Below, in pieces: positions 17,069 through 25,338 of a stretch of DNA of 52,204 bases. The notes beneath the pieces were generated by a model. It did no database searches. It was given only the letters and a program-made list of their open reading frames with translations, and was not told the DNA's origin. Source of the DNA: DAIOFH01 sp036745875 (GTDB lineage: Bacteria > Planctomycetota > SZUA-567); contig DAIOFH010000005.1 of assembly GCA_036745875.1 (NCBI GenBank), positions 1 to 52,204 of the forward strand. Reading direction: 5' to 3'. Within the stretch, counting starts at the first letter, position 1. Every line of letters starts with the position of its first letter. Made by a program: the position numbers and the translations under genes.

Positions 17069-17832
17069 GCTACGACAGGCACAACGAAATCCTGCGCCTG
17101 TTGGCGCAGGAGCGGCGGATAGAGGTTCATGACTTGGTCCTCCGCCTTTGCGTCTCGAAGGAAACAATCAGGCGGGACCTCGAACACCTTGAAAAACACG
17201 GCAATTTGCGGCGCATACGCGGGGGAGCCGTGGCACGGCAACTGTCTGGGAAGGAACCAGAATACTCGTTAAGGGAAATAAAAAACTATGCCGAAAAGCA
17301 TTCCGTCGCAGCCGCCGCGGTGAACCTCGTCGAGGACGGCAATACACTCGCCATAGACATCGGCACAACCTGCCTTGAATTCGCCAAGCTCCTCAAAGGA
17401 AAAAAGAAGGTCACGGTGATCACCAACGCCATACCAATCGCCATCGAGCTGGCAAACGATCCCGGCGTACGGGTCATATTGCTGGGCGGCAATGTCAGGG
17501 ACGGGGACTATGCCTCTTCCGGCTTCCTGGCGGAGGAAGCCGTGCGCAATTTCATTGTCGATAAGTACATAATGGGAGTGGGGGGCCTGACCCTTGACGC
17601 GGGCATCACGGACTATGTCGTCGAGGAGGCAAACCTGAGGAGGCACCTCCTGGAGCGGTCCCAGGCGACCGTGGCAGTCACGGACAACAGCAAATTCGGT
17701 GTAGTGGCCATGAACCGCATCTGCGATGTCTCGGCGCTTCACACGCTTGTCACGGATCAGAATGCCGACGCGAGGATGCTAGCGGCAATTCGCGAAAAGG
17801 GAGTGAACGTCGTTCTGGCCAACACTGAATAG
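17065..17832 (+). CDS. DeoR-family transcriptional regulator (second of a coupled pair)
   Basis: A 255-residue DeoR regulator. The N-terminal helix-turn-helix reads RHNEILRLLAQERRIEVHDL and CVSKETIRRDLEHLEKHGNL, followed by RRIRGGAV. The effector domain has LAIDIGTTCLEFAKLL, VILLGGNV and VTDNSKFG. ATG 17065 overlaps the stop of the preceding paralogue by four bases; GAGAGGCGG supplies a ribosome site inside that gene. The two proteins share architecture but differ widely in sequence, so this is not a recent duplication. It ends convergent to the M81 gene; a long imperfect inverted repeat (17902-18007) lies in the spacer. Confidence 0.9.
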   Translation: MSYDRHNEILRLLAQERRIEVHDLVLRLCVSKETIRRDLEHLEKHGNLRRIRGGAVARQLSGKEPEYSLREIKNYAEKHSVAAAAVNLVEDGNTLAIDIGTTCLEFAKLLKGKKKVTVITNAIPIAIELANDPGVRVILLGGNVRDGDYASSGFLAEEAVRNFIVDKYIMGVGGLTLDAGITDYVVEEANLRRHLLERSQATVAVTDNSKFGVVAMNRICDVSALHTLVTDQNADARMLAAIREKGVNVVLANTE

Positions 17833-17901
17833 ATGTCTGCCACAACGGCGGGCGTAAATCACGCTCTTCCATGACCCATGCCCATGGCACTTAAGAATTT
17901 T

Positions 17902-18007
17902 CGTGATGATTGAAGTTAGTCGCTTCCAGCCGCTTGCCTGACATTCCACCAAACCATCGGCGAAAATTCAAAACGCTCCTTCCAATGCCCAACTTCAAAA
18001 CATCACG
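17902..18007. repeat. imperfect inverted repeat in a convergent spacer
   Basis: CGTGATG...GAAGTT (17902-17917) is mirrored by AACTTC...CATCACG (17991-18007), with further partial complementarity outside. It spans the spacer between the convergent DeoR and M81 genes and could act as a long bidirectional terminator. There is no T-run. Confidence 0.35.
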
Positions 18008-18023
18008 GAATTTCCAAAAATGC

Positions 18024-19550
18024 CTATGAGTTGGAGGGAATTGAATCACGGCAGAACCACGCCTCCGCCACCTCGAATGCGTCACAGTCGTTCCAGGGAA
18101 AGTGGGATTTGGGAATTTTTCGGAATTGAAGGTTTTTCAAATCGGCGGTGGCGGCGCCGGGAGTGTCTGTATCGTAAATCCTCGACGAGAATTTTGAATA
18201 ACCCGCCCGAAACGAGGTACAGGCTTTCACCACGACCAGATCATACAGGGTGGGTTCGATTCCAAAGGCGCGGTATAATTGCGGATCGCCGTTTCCGGCC
18301 ATCCAATGGCAGACCACCACATCGAGATTGCCGATGCGGATAACGGCGGTCGGCCCGATACTGTTCACCATCCCCCGCCCCGCCGGCCCCTCCTGCACAA
18401 AAACGCCATCGTGAAGGCTTTTCACATAGCCCTCGACTTCGATGGATTCAGCATGCGGGTCCCTGCTTCCGCCCAGTTTGAAGACGGCTTTTTTTCCCAC
18501 GCCGATCGCATGCGCCAGGTCGGCCGCGGGTTGGTCGTTCACAACTGCCGCGGCCTTGAGGTCCGGGCCGAGCGACAGGATCTTCGCCGCCACCGCCATG
18601 CTGTCCCCCGACGCGCCTGCGTTGCACGAGTCGGCGGAGTCGACGAGAATAACCGGATCGCCCGAAACAGGGGTCTTCGCCGCATCGATCACCGCATCAA
18701 TGGTCATGAGCTCCTTGTGAAAAAGATGGCGGGATTTCCATACCCGGTCCGCAATGTCACGCGCATATCTCTCCGCCGTGCCGGGATCTTCCGCGACGGC
18801 CAAGACGCTTGACATTCCCTCCTCGACGTCAAGCCATGGTTGCATAAGATACACGGAAAAATCGACCAACTCATTGCCACTCACCAGGGAGTGGCAATGG
18901 TCGATGATATTTTTGAAAACGCCCTCCATGGTATTGTAGACGGAAGCAGGTATCATAAGCGGCAGGCGAACGCAGGCTGTGTACAGGACCCGCTTCCGGC
19001 CTGATATCGCAAGCCCCAGCGTGGCGGCCCGCACACCCGTCTGGAAGAAATCGATGTGCGGATAGGTATGATACCCGGCGATCGCATCGACATTGTGAAG
19101 CAGCTTGTCCGATATGAACGCATGGAGGTCTGTCGAAACGGCGATAACCGCGGAATCCCCGACCACCTGGCGAATTTTCTCCGCGATCTCCCCTTCGGCG
19201 TCGTCAAATTCCGTTGTCTGCAGCGCCCCGTGGAATGACAGGAGGACAAGGTCGAACGGCATATCGCTTTCAAGGGTGGACAGCGTCTTTTCCAGGAACA
19301 GATCCATCACCTCCTGCTCCGCGGGGCCGCCGCTTTGACAGGACATCGATATTCCGAAGGTTATTTCCGGTTTTTCGGCGAGCTGCTCCAGGACATGAAT
19401 CATGCCGCCGACTGCGCATGGCTTTCCCGCCAGCGCCTCGTACATTGCGGCTCCTTCATACCTCCCGGATCTATCCCAAAATGAAAGGGGTGAAGCGACA
19501 GGATTGAACGAATTTGATTCCTGCCGGAATTCACCGATAAATACGCGCAT
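18024..19550 (-). CDS. M81-family metallopeptidase (MlrC/microcystinase C-like)
   Basis: A 508-residue protein with the M81/MlrC layout. The N-terminal half begins MRVFIGEFRQESNSFNP and holds the likely zinc ligands STDLHAF (about residue 140) and GYHTYPHIDFFQTG (about residue 158). The C-terminal half begins near DPVILVDSADSCNAGASGD. Known MlrC cleaves a linear microcystin, but most homologues act on unknown amide substrates. ATG 19550 follows GGAG with six bases between; the longer frame to 19643 has no ribosome site. It is the last gene of the leftward MFS-kinase-M81 operon, 95 bases after the kinase, so its substrate may be a sugar- or hydroxy-acid-linked amide. That link is inference. 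Confidence 0.85.
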   Translation of the reverse strand: MRVFIGEFRQESNSFNPVASPLSFWDRSGRYEGAAMYEALAGKPCAVGGMIHVLEQLAEKPEITFGISMSCQSGGPAEQEVMDLFLEKTLSTLESDMPFDLVLLSFHGALQTTEFDDAEGEIAEKIRQVVGDSAVIAVSTDLHAFISDKLLHNVDAIAGYHTYPHIDFFQTGVRAATLGLAISGRKRVLYTACVRLPLMIPASVYNTMEGVFKNIIDHCHSLVSGNELVDFSVYLMQPWLDVEEGMSSVLAVAEDPGTAERYARDIADRVWKSRHLFHKELMTIDAVIDAAKTPVSGDPVILVDSADSCNAGASGDSMAVAAKILSLGPDLKAAAVVNDQPAADLAHAIGVGKKAVFKLGGSRDPHAESIEVEGYVKSLHDGVFVQEGPAGRGMVNSIGPTAVIRIGNLDVVVCHWMAGNGDPQLYRAFGIEPTLYDLVVVKACTSFRAGYSKFSSRIYDTDTPGAATADLKNLQFRKIPKSHFPWNDCDAFEVAEAWFCRDSIPSNS

Positions 19551-19645
19551 GGAAAGCTCCCCTATTTCACAAGTGACCAGTATGTCGGCCCGCCGGCATA
19601 TCGCCGCGTAATCGCCGGCGGACCCATTATGCTCTTGTTGCAAAT

Positions 19646-21139
19646 TTAGTAGACGCCGTTGATCCTGTCGTAGAGGTTCTTGAGCGCCGGGTAGAGATCG
19701 AGGTATATTGCGTATAATTTATCATACACCTCGGCGTTTTCACGCCTGGGTTTAAATACCTTGCCGATTTTGACCGCGTCGTAAATCGCACTGTAATCCT
19801 TCATTCGCCCTAGCCCGATCATGGCACAATAGAACGACCCCATCGCGCCCGAATAGCGCGGGTTTTCCGGCACCTGAATCTCCACCTGGGCGACGTCGGC
19901 GAGGATCTGCATCCAGAGATCGCTGACAGCCCCGCCGCCCACGACGCGGATGCTGTCGAGGTTCTTGCCGGTGAGGTTGCGGTACATGTCGATATAGCGG
20001 CGATGGGTATAGCAAACGCTTTCCATGACAGCCTTCACCATGTGGCGGCGGTCGTGGTTGGTCGTGAGATTGAAGAAAACGGCCTTGGCGTTCTTGGCCA
20101 AAGGTGGAAGCTCGCCGTTCAGCCAGTGGGTTGCGATAAGGTCCATGCTTCCCGCCTCGACATCCGACAGGTCGCGATCGACGAAATCGAGAATGCCGTC
20201 CTTGAGGATATCCTTTTCGACCCGGTAAAATTGGTTCACCGCCCAGTCGAAGGCCAGACAACCCGTCTGCAACCCGAACATCGCCCCGTCGTGGGTAGGG
20301 TCGAAAATGAAATACTGCGGGGCGAATCCATCGCGCCGTTCGTCAATGATGTCCACAAGCCAGGAGGAAGTCCCGAAATATATATGCACCATGTCGTTTT
20401 GGCAGCAGCCGGTGCCGATGGTGATCGCGGGAAGATCGCCAAACCCGCCAAACACAGGAATGCCCTTCACCAACCCCATTTCACCGGCCGCTTCGATGGT
20501 CGTCTCGCCCATCTTTTCCGTAGACAGTTTTGCCTTGGGGAATTTCTCGAGATCCTCCACCAAACCGGCGGCGGAGAGGACCTTGTCGAAATAATCCTGG
20601 ATATTCGGATTGTAGGCATGGATAAAATCGTCATGCGGTTCGGTGGCGATCTGTCCCGTCGCCTTCCATTTGAAGAAAACGTTAAGCCCCATTATGACGT
20701 CCGCACGCTTCCATATCTCGGGTTCGTTTTCCTTGACCCACATGAGGCGCGGCCAGTATTCCTGACCCGTACCGACGAAAAAACCGGCCTTGTTGTTGAG
20801 GCGCGCCGCCTGATCCGTAGCCCTCGCGTCCATCCATATCAGCGACTTGCGAAGAACCTCGCCGTTCTTGTCGACGGGGATGACGTTTTTCCACGGGGCG
20901 GCAATGACAATGCCCTTCACGAGATGCGGATCTATGGCAGCCTTGCCGATCACCCCCCTGCTTGCCGCACAGAGGCGCTCCCAGAGGAGCTCGGGATCCT
21001 GCTCCGCCCAGCCGGGCCGGGACTGCTCAAGCGGCAGGTCTTCCCTCGCCTCGCAGGCTATCTGCCCGTCGAAGTCCACCAGTACCGCCTTGATCGCGGT
21101 TGTGCCGCAATCGAACGCCAGAATGAATTCATTATCCAT
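19646..21139 (-). CDS. FGGY-family carbohydrate kinase
   Basis: A 497-residue FGGY kinase, close to the xylulokinase/gluconokinase/glycerol kinase length. Motifs are FDCGTTAIKAVLVD at the N-terminus, RPGWAEQDPELLW (about residue 42), LIWMDARA near residue 100 and the ATP-site VVGGGAVSDLWMQILAD in the C-terminal third. GGGAGG precedes ATG 21139. A perfect 8-bp GC hairpin lies just upstream of that ribosome site (21156-21181). It lies between an MFS transporter gene and an M81 peptidase gene, so it probably phosphorylates the transported sugar or the product of the peptidase. It is not closely related to the rhamnulokinase-like kinase at 6179. Confidence 0.9.
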   Translation of the reverse strand: MDNEFILAFDCGTTAIKAVLVDFDGQIACEAREDLPLEQSRPGWAEQDPELLWERLCAASRGVIGKAAIDPHLVKGIVIAAPWKNVIPVDKNGEVLRKSLIWMDARATDQAARLNNKAGFFVGTGQEYWPRLMWVKENEPEIWKRADVIMGLNVFFKWKATGQIATEPHDDFIHAYNPNIQDYFDKVLSAAGLVEDLEKFPKAKLSTEKMGETTIEAAGEMGLVKGIPVFGGFGDLPAITIGTGCCQNDMVHIYFGTSSWLVDIIDERRDGFAPQYFIFDPTHDGAMFGLQTGCLAFDWAVNQFYRVEKDILKDGILDFVDRDLSDVEAGSMDLIATHWLNGELPPLAKNAKAVFFNLTTNHDRRHMVKAVMESVCYTHRRYIDMYRNLTGKNLDSIRVVGGGAVSDLWMQILADVAQVEIQVPENPRYSGAMGSFYCAMIGLGRMKDYSAIYDAVKIGKVFKPRRENAEVYDKLYAIYLDLYPALKNLYDRINGVY

Positions 21140-21155
21140 AAGTTGCCTCCCGCCG

Positions 21156-21181
21156 GGCGCGGCGTCACACTACCGCGCCCT
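21156..21181 (-). other. GC hairpin directly before the FGGY kinase ribosome site
   Basis: On the transcribed strand GGGCGCGG and CCGCGCCC pair perfectly (8 bp, 10-base loop), ending a few bases before GGGAGG. There is no T-run, so it is not a terminator. It could limit ribosome access or mark mRNA processing between MFS and kinase genes. Confidence 0.45.
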
Positions 21182-21250
21182 GGCTTATATGTTTTATATG
21201 AATTTGAAGAAGATTATGCGAGATTATTGGACGACATCATCACCGAGAAC

Positions 21251-22480
21251 TCAGGCGACGCTGCGCATCTTGTAATTGCCGAGGATCAAATTGATGACCA
21301 GGCCGATCAGCGCCGGCAGCGCCGTCACATACCATGCCACAGTCCAGCTAGTCTGGTGCGCTAGCCATGGAACAAGTACCGGCGCGATGATCCCGCCCGC
21401 TCCGGCGATCAGCACAACCATACCCACACCTGGCCCGGCTGCGGCAGTCCCGAACAGGTCCGATGGCAGCGACAGGCCTGGGCCGTTCGTTGCCGGGATG
21501 CCCCACCCCGCCACCATGGAGATGACAAGGGCAGCTCCCAGGCTCAGCGGCGCAAGATGCGGCATGAGGATGCAGCCGACAAACCCGACAAACATTGCCA
21601 CCCAGGCGTTGGTCCAGGTCCGGGCCTTTAGCGCGCCCTTCGACGCCACCAGCTTGTCCGATATCCAGCCGCCAATGGGTGTGGAGAATACGGCGATGAA
21701 GCCATTGAGGAAGACTATTTTGCCGACGTCCTGCGCGGAGTAATTCAGGCTATACATGTATTCGGCGAGGTAGGCGTACATGCCATAGCAGTTGAAGAAG
21801 CAACACAAGGTGGCGAGTCCCAGCAACCACAGTCCGACTTCACGGTAAAGGTTCACCTGCGGCGGCGCTGCGGCGGCGCTGCTCTGCTTGACGACCTCTT
21901 CCTCCAGCGGCGGCGCTTCCTTGACCAGAAGGTAGAATATAGCCATACCGACAATCGTCATGGCAGTGATGACCCAGAATGTGTTTTTCCACCCCATCAT
22001 AGGCGTGAGAATCCCGCCGACATAACCGCCCAGGGCCGACCCGAGACCGATCGCGCCCAAGAGAATCCCGAGGGCAAGGCCGCGCTCCTTGGTGGGAAAC
22101 CACGAACTAACAATGGCGCAAGTCACGGCGACGATACAGCCCCAGCCCTGTACGAAGCGCAAAAACAGGATTACATAATAGTTTGTCATCAGCGGAATCA
22201 GGGCCGAAGCGACTATAAACGCGAACATGACAAGGTTGAATGTCTTGCGCCAGCCGATCTTCGCCACCATGCGGCCTTCGACGAAGCTACCGATGGCGTA
22301 CCCTGCGATTAACAGGGACGACCCGGCCTGTATGAGGTGGGTGCTTAGACTGAATGCTTCGGCAAGTTCATTCACCGCCACCGACCACGAAGTGAGCGAC
22401 ATGTAGACCAGGGACAACATAAGGCTGCACCCCACCAGTGCCGCGTATTTGCCGCCTGAACGAGCGGTATCCGTTTCCAT
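21251..22480 (-). CDS. MFS transporter
   Basis: A 409-residue major facilitator with about twelve hydrophobic segments and a central cytoplasmic loop (EAPPLEEEVVKQSSAAAAPP, about residues 190-210). The signature loop between helices 2 and 3 is visible as GRMVAKIGWRKTF, and GGWISDKLVASKG is the equivalent in the second half. A GGAGGGAAG ribosome site lies before ATG 22480. It is the first gene of the leftward operon with FGGY kinase and M81 peptidase and presumably imports their substrate by proton or ion symport. Sugar acid, peptide-like and drug substrates are all possible. Confidence 0.88.
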   Translation of the reverse strand: METDTARSGGKYAALVGCSLMLSLVYMSLTSWSVAVNELAEAFSLSTHLIQAGSSLLIAGYAIGSFVEGRMVAKIGWRKTFNLVMFAFIVASALIPLMTNYYVILFLRFVQGWGCIVAVTCAIVSSWFPTKERGLALGILLGAIGLGSALGGYVGGILTPMMGWKNTFWVITAMTIVGMAIFYLLVKEAPPLEEEVVKQSSAAAAPPQVNLYREVGLWLLGLATLCCFFNCYGMYAYLAEYMYSLNYSAQDVGKIVFLNGFIAVFSTPIGGWISDKLVASKGALKARTWTNAWVAMFVGFVGCILMPHLAPLSLGAALVISMVAGWGIPATNGPGLSLPSDLFGTAAAGPGVGMVVLIAGAGGIIAPVLVPWLAHQTSWTVAWYVTALPALIGLVINLILGNYKMRSVA

Positions 22481-23227
22481 ACCCTTCCCTCCTCAAAAAA
22501 ACAATACGGTCGACCGAACCGCCTGGAATTCGTGAGCGATGAAATAAGTATGGGAAGAGGAAAACCGCATTTTTGCGGTCTGTCGGGATAAAGCACTCTC
22601 GGAGGGAGCCTATAGTATCTGTTACAATGCTATAAATGGCTGCATGACGAATTCCGTGCGGATCACGTTGCTTGAATCGCAACCTAAACAGAGAATGACA
22701 AAGTTAATATCTTCTTTATCAGAAATCAAAATATCATGACAATATCATTCATGCACACAAAACAACAATATCAGACACATCTCAAATGTCAATTAAATTA
22801 TTTAATTACAATATGTTATAGTATATTTTCATTTGTTGAATATCATCAATTTCCACACATTTCCACACTCTTTGAAAAGTCATATCTCATAGCAATAAAT
22901 CATAATTCAACATTAATAATTATCACACATAAAGTTAGAGAAGTTAATGATTCTAGCTACTCTATGCTACTGTTTTTACGCTAGGCACTACCAATAATAA
23001 AAACACAGAAAAACAATTCAAAATATTTCAAATTTTTCTTTTCTATATTATCATAACTTATTCATTGTTTTAGACAATGTTTCAACAAAACCAAAATTGA
23101 TGCTCTATTATACCTTCCTTCATCGAGTCAGAATGAGCAACCAAAACATTGCACTTGATTCAGCGGCGCGCCGAAATTACAATTGCAGCGTTCGATTCGG
23201 TCATTGTCGATTGACGGAGATTGAAGT
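22481..23227. other. AT-rich gene-free region with tandem 10-mers
   Basis: About 750 bases between the leftward MFS operon and the rightward M56 gene. The first 200 bases are leader for the MFS operon and hold a small hairpin (ACCGCA-TTTT-TGCGGT, 22563-22578). From about 22690 to 23090 the DNA is strikingly AT-rich. It contains two abutting copies of ATTTCCACAC (22849-22858 and 22859-22868) and a CATTGT/ACAATG hairpin near 23064-23080. An 82-codon frame at 22736 has no ribosome site and an odd composition. The region probably holds divergent promoters and protein-binding sites; no gene is supported. Confidence 0.6.
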
Positions 23228-24334
23228 ATGGGAAAATTCCTACGGCCGGAAGTGCTGGCCGCCTACATTCCTATCTGGTCACATAACGCCATCATGCAAA
23301 TAACATGGTGGTTCGATATGCTGATTTCCTTCATCATCGCCTTTGCCTATGGCTTGTTCTCCTTCGCAGAGAAATTATTCCCAGAGCGCCTTGGCGGCCG
23401 CCCCCGCGTCTGGGCAATACCGCTTCTTTTTGCCGTGGTGGCGCTTGGCTTTCCCCTCGTTATCGATGCATTCGTCACCAACGTGCTTCAAAATCTACTA
23501 GACTCCCTGTTCACCCTGCCGGAGGTATGGATTACCAACACCGCCGCCTGCTTGTGGATGGCAGGTTTCGTCGTGACGCTCTACTGCGCTGTCAGGGATT
23601 TCCGTAGGTTTTCGAAAACGGTGCAAGCGCTGCCCGCCTGCCCTGGCAGTCCAATCCTGCAGGCAGCCCTCGCCGCCACGGGAATCAGCGGCTCCGCGAC
23701 GGTGAAAATGGGCGCTGCCAATTCGCCCATAGTCTCCTGCGGCCTGATCCGCACCTGCATTGTCGTTCCGAAAAACTTTTCGACCCGCTATTCCCCAGAG
23801 CAGCAGTACGCCATCCTTCTTCATGAATGCATCCACGGCAAAAAACACGACACGCTCAAGTTGTTTTGCCTCTCCCTCGTCAAGTCGGTACTATGGTTCG
23901 ACCCAGTCGTCAGGCATGCCGTACGACGAGTGAAAGTCGAGACGGAACTGCTCTGCGACTGGACCGCCGTCAACACCTACCGGCTCAATCCCGCAACCTA
24001 CGCCGCCCTCGTCGTCGACGCGGCATCGGGGCAACATCAGCCTGCCCCGGGTTTTTCGGATCAATACCGCTTCCTCACACAGAGGCTGGCCCATATCCTC
24101 CGCGACGGAGGGATATCGGCTCCCGCGCGCGTCTCGCGCCGGGGCGCGTTTTTCACCCTCTCCGGCCTTGCCGCGCTCCTTGTCGCCGCCTGCATCTTTC
24201 ATGCCAGCCTGCCGCCGATCGTCATGCCCAGCCCGGACGAGCATATGGACAAATCCGCCGAGGTTGTGAACTTCTCCGCACGATACGGCGTTTTCGCACG
24301 ATACGCCTTTTCAACAGTTCGCCAGGCCGAATAA
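23228..24334 (+). CDS. M56 (BlaR1/MecR1-like) membrane metallopeptidase
   Basis: A 368-residue membrane protein. Hydrophobic segments lie at about residues 22-46, 62-80, 103-121 and 310-332. The zinc-protease motif HECIH is at residues 199-203, followed by VLWFDPVV and the third-ligand-like ETELLCDW near residue 240, as in BlaR1-type M56 peptidases. The C-terminus ends soon after the last membrane segment, so no penicillin-binding sensor domain is present. GGAGA lies seven bases before ATG 23228. M56 proteins usually pair with a BlaI repressor, but none is encoded here. It may cleave a repressor or membrane protein in response to an unknown envelope signal. Confidence 0.85.
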   Translation: MGKFLRPEVLAAYIPIWSHNAIMQITWWFDMLISFIIAFAYGLFSFAEKLFPERLGGRPRVWAIPLLFAVVALGFPLVIDAFVTNVLQNLLDSLFTLPEVWITNTAACLWMAGFVVTLYCAVRDFRRFSKTVQALPACPGSPILQAALAATGISGSATVKMGAANSPIVSCGLIRTCIVVPKNFSTRYSPEQQYAILLHECIHGKKHDTLKLFCLSLVKSVLWFDPVVRHAVRRVKVETELLCDWTAVNTYRLNPATYAALVVDAASGQHQPAPGFSDQYRFLTQRLAHILRDGGISAPARVSRRGAFFTLSGLAALLVAACIFHASLPPIVMPSPDEHMDKSAEVVNFSARYGVFARYAFSTVRQAE

Positions 24335-24413
24335 GCGGAACAACAAACCACGCACGTAGATCATAAATATCGACAAATCATATTATTGTAGTTATCTTTC
24401 AACTTTAATCGTA

Positions 24414-24419
24414 TATAAT
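24414..24419 (+). promoter_or_regulatory. candidate -10 box before the acidic protein gene
   Basis: A consensus TATAAT lies in an AT-rich spacer about 123 bases before ATG 24542. No convincing -35 hexamer is found at the usual distance, so the promoter may be activated or this may be chance. A transcript from here would have a long untranslated leader. Confidence 0.3.
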
Positions 24420-24541
24420 CGCAAAATAAATACATTTTTGGCAAAATTCTCCTTAAGGTCTTATGAAACAATCCGTAAACATTTGTAGATGCATAAATCA
24501 ACAATTGGGGATAAATGGTTGTGCAGATTAAGGAGATGGAT

Positions 24542-25183
24542 ATGTCAATGATTGTGCGCGGATCCGAAGCAGCCTATAACGTATACCAAAATTTGCAAAA
24601 TGCGGCCAAAGCGAAGGCGCAGGCGTCCACCGCTTTTCAATCGTCCGATACGGAACAAACAAACAAAAGCGGCGGAAACGGCACCTATTACGGTCATCTG
24701 ACGCAAAACTACGATTGCGTGAAAAACGGCAAGGTATCCATCTCGCCCACCTACCTCAGGGCCTGCGCCGACGACCCGGCAAAGGCGAAGGAGCTGGAGG
24801 AAAACCTGGCGGTGTACAACGACTGCTATGAATCGGGGCTCAAATCCGCCCAAAGGCTGGGTGAAGTCCTTGCTTACGACCATACATGGTCGTTCGACAA
24901 GGACGGCAACCTGACTATGTATACGTCCGTAACGGTCAAGAGCGAAGGCGGCGGCAAGAGCATGGAGGAATTCCTGGAAGAGCTGGAAGAGGAAGCGGAG
25001 CAAAAAGAGGAACAGGACCGGCTTGCCGGGAAAAAAGACATCGAAACGGAAATTGAAAAAATCTTCACCGAGAACAGCGAAAGCCTCGATATCGAAGTGA
25101 ATGTGGAGGTCGATATCCAGTTTGCCGAAACGGGCGAGATGGCTCCCGGCGTTGGCACTGCGACAGTGGATGTGAAAGCCTGA
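24542..25183 (+). CDS. uncharacterised protein with acidic coiled C-terminal part
   Basis: A 213-residue protein without signal peptide or membrane segment. Residues 1-45 are alanine- and glutamine-rich (AAYNVYQNLQNAAKAKAQAS). A core domain (about 50-135) reads GKVSISPTYLRACADDPAKA, ends with YDHTWSFDKDGNLTMYTSVTV and resembles uncharacterised proteins (DUF6033-like, from memory) found in several anaerobes. Then comes a strongly acidic helical stretch (EEFLEELEEEAEQKEEQ) and a beta-like tail. AAGGAG lies six bases before ATG 24542, which is preferred to 24515. A hairpin terminator follows, so the gene is probably monocistronic. No function can be assigned. Confidence 0.75.
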   Translation: MSMIVRGSEAAYNVYQNLQNAAKAKAQASTAFQSSDTEQTNKSGGNGTYYGHLTQNYDCVKNGKVSISPTYLRACADDPAKAKELEENLAVYNDCYESGLKSAQRLGEVLAYDHTWSFDKDGNLTMYTSVTVKSEGGGKSMEEFLEELEEEAEQKEEQDRLAGKKDIETEIEKIFTENSESLDIEVNVEVDIQFAETGEMAPGVGTATVDVKA

Positions 25184-25214
25184 TAGACATTCACACTAAT
25201 CCTTGAACAGCCTC

Positions 25215-25252
25215 AATGGTTCAGCGAAATGCTGGACCATTATTATTTATTC
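25215..25252 (+). terminator. intrinsic terminator after the acidic protein gene
   Basis: AATGGTTCAGC (25215-25225) pairs with GCTGGACCATT (25231-25241) through one G-U pair and a 5-base loop, followed by ATTATTTATT. It lies 32 bases after the stop codon and separates this gene from the sigma-54 activator downstream. Confidence 0.75.
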
Positions 25253-25338
25253 GCCTCCGCCATGAAAGGGATGGAGCTTGATTAAATTTGGGGCGATTCC
25301 TATAATAGGCCGCTACAAAATCTTGTGAGGGCGCTTCG

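Noticed and set aside
20003..21364. A 453-codon open frame antisense to the FGGY kinase
   Set aside because: It mirrors a GC-biased gene, has no ribosome site and reads as low-complexity shadow sequence.
22849..22868. TTTCCACA repeats as DnaA boxes of a replication origin
   Set aside because: Each has two mismatches to TTATCCACA, and no dnaA, dnaN or AT-rich unwinding array with boxes is nearby.
22736..22984. An 82-codon frame in the AT-rich region
   Set aside because: No ribosome site, odd composition, and long open frames are not informative here; no homology recognised.
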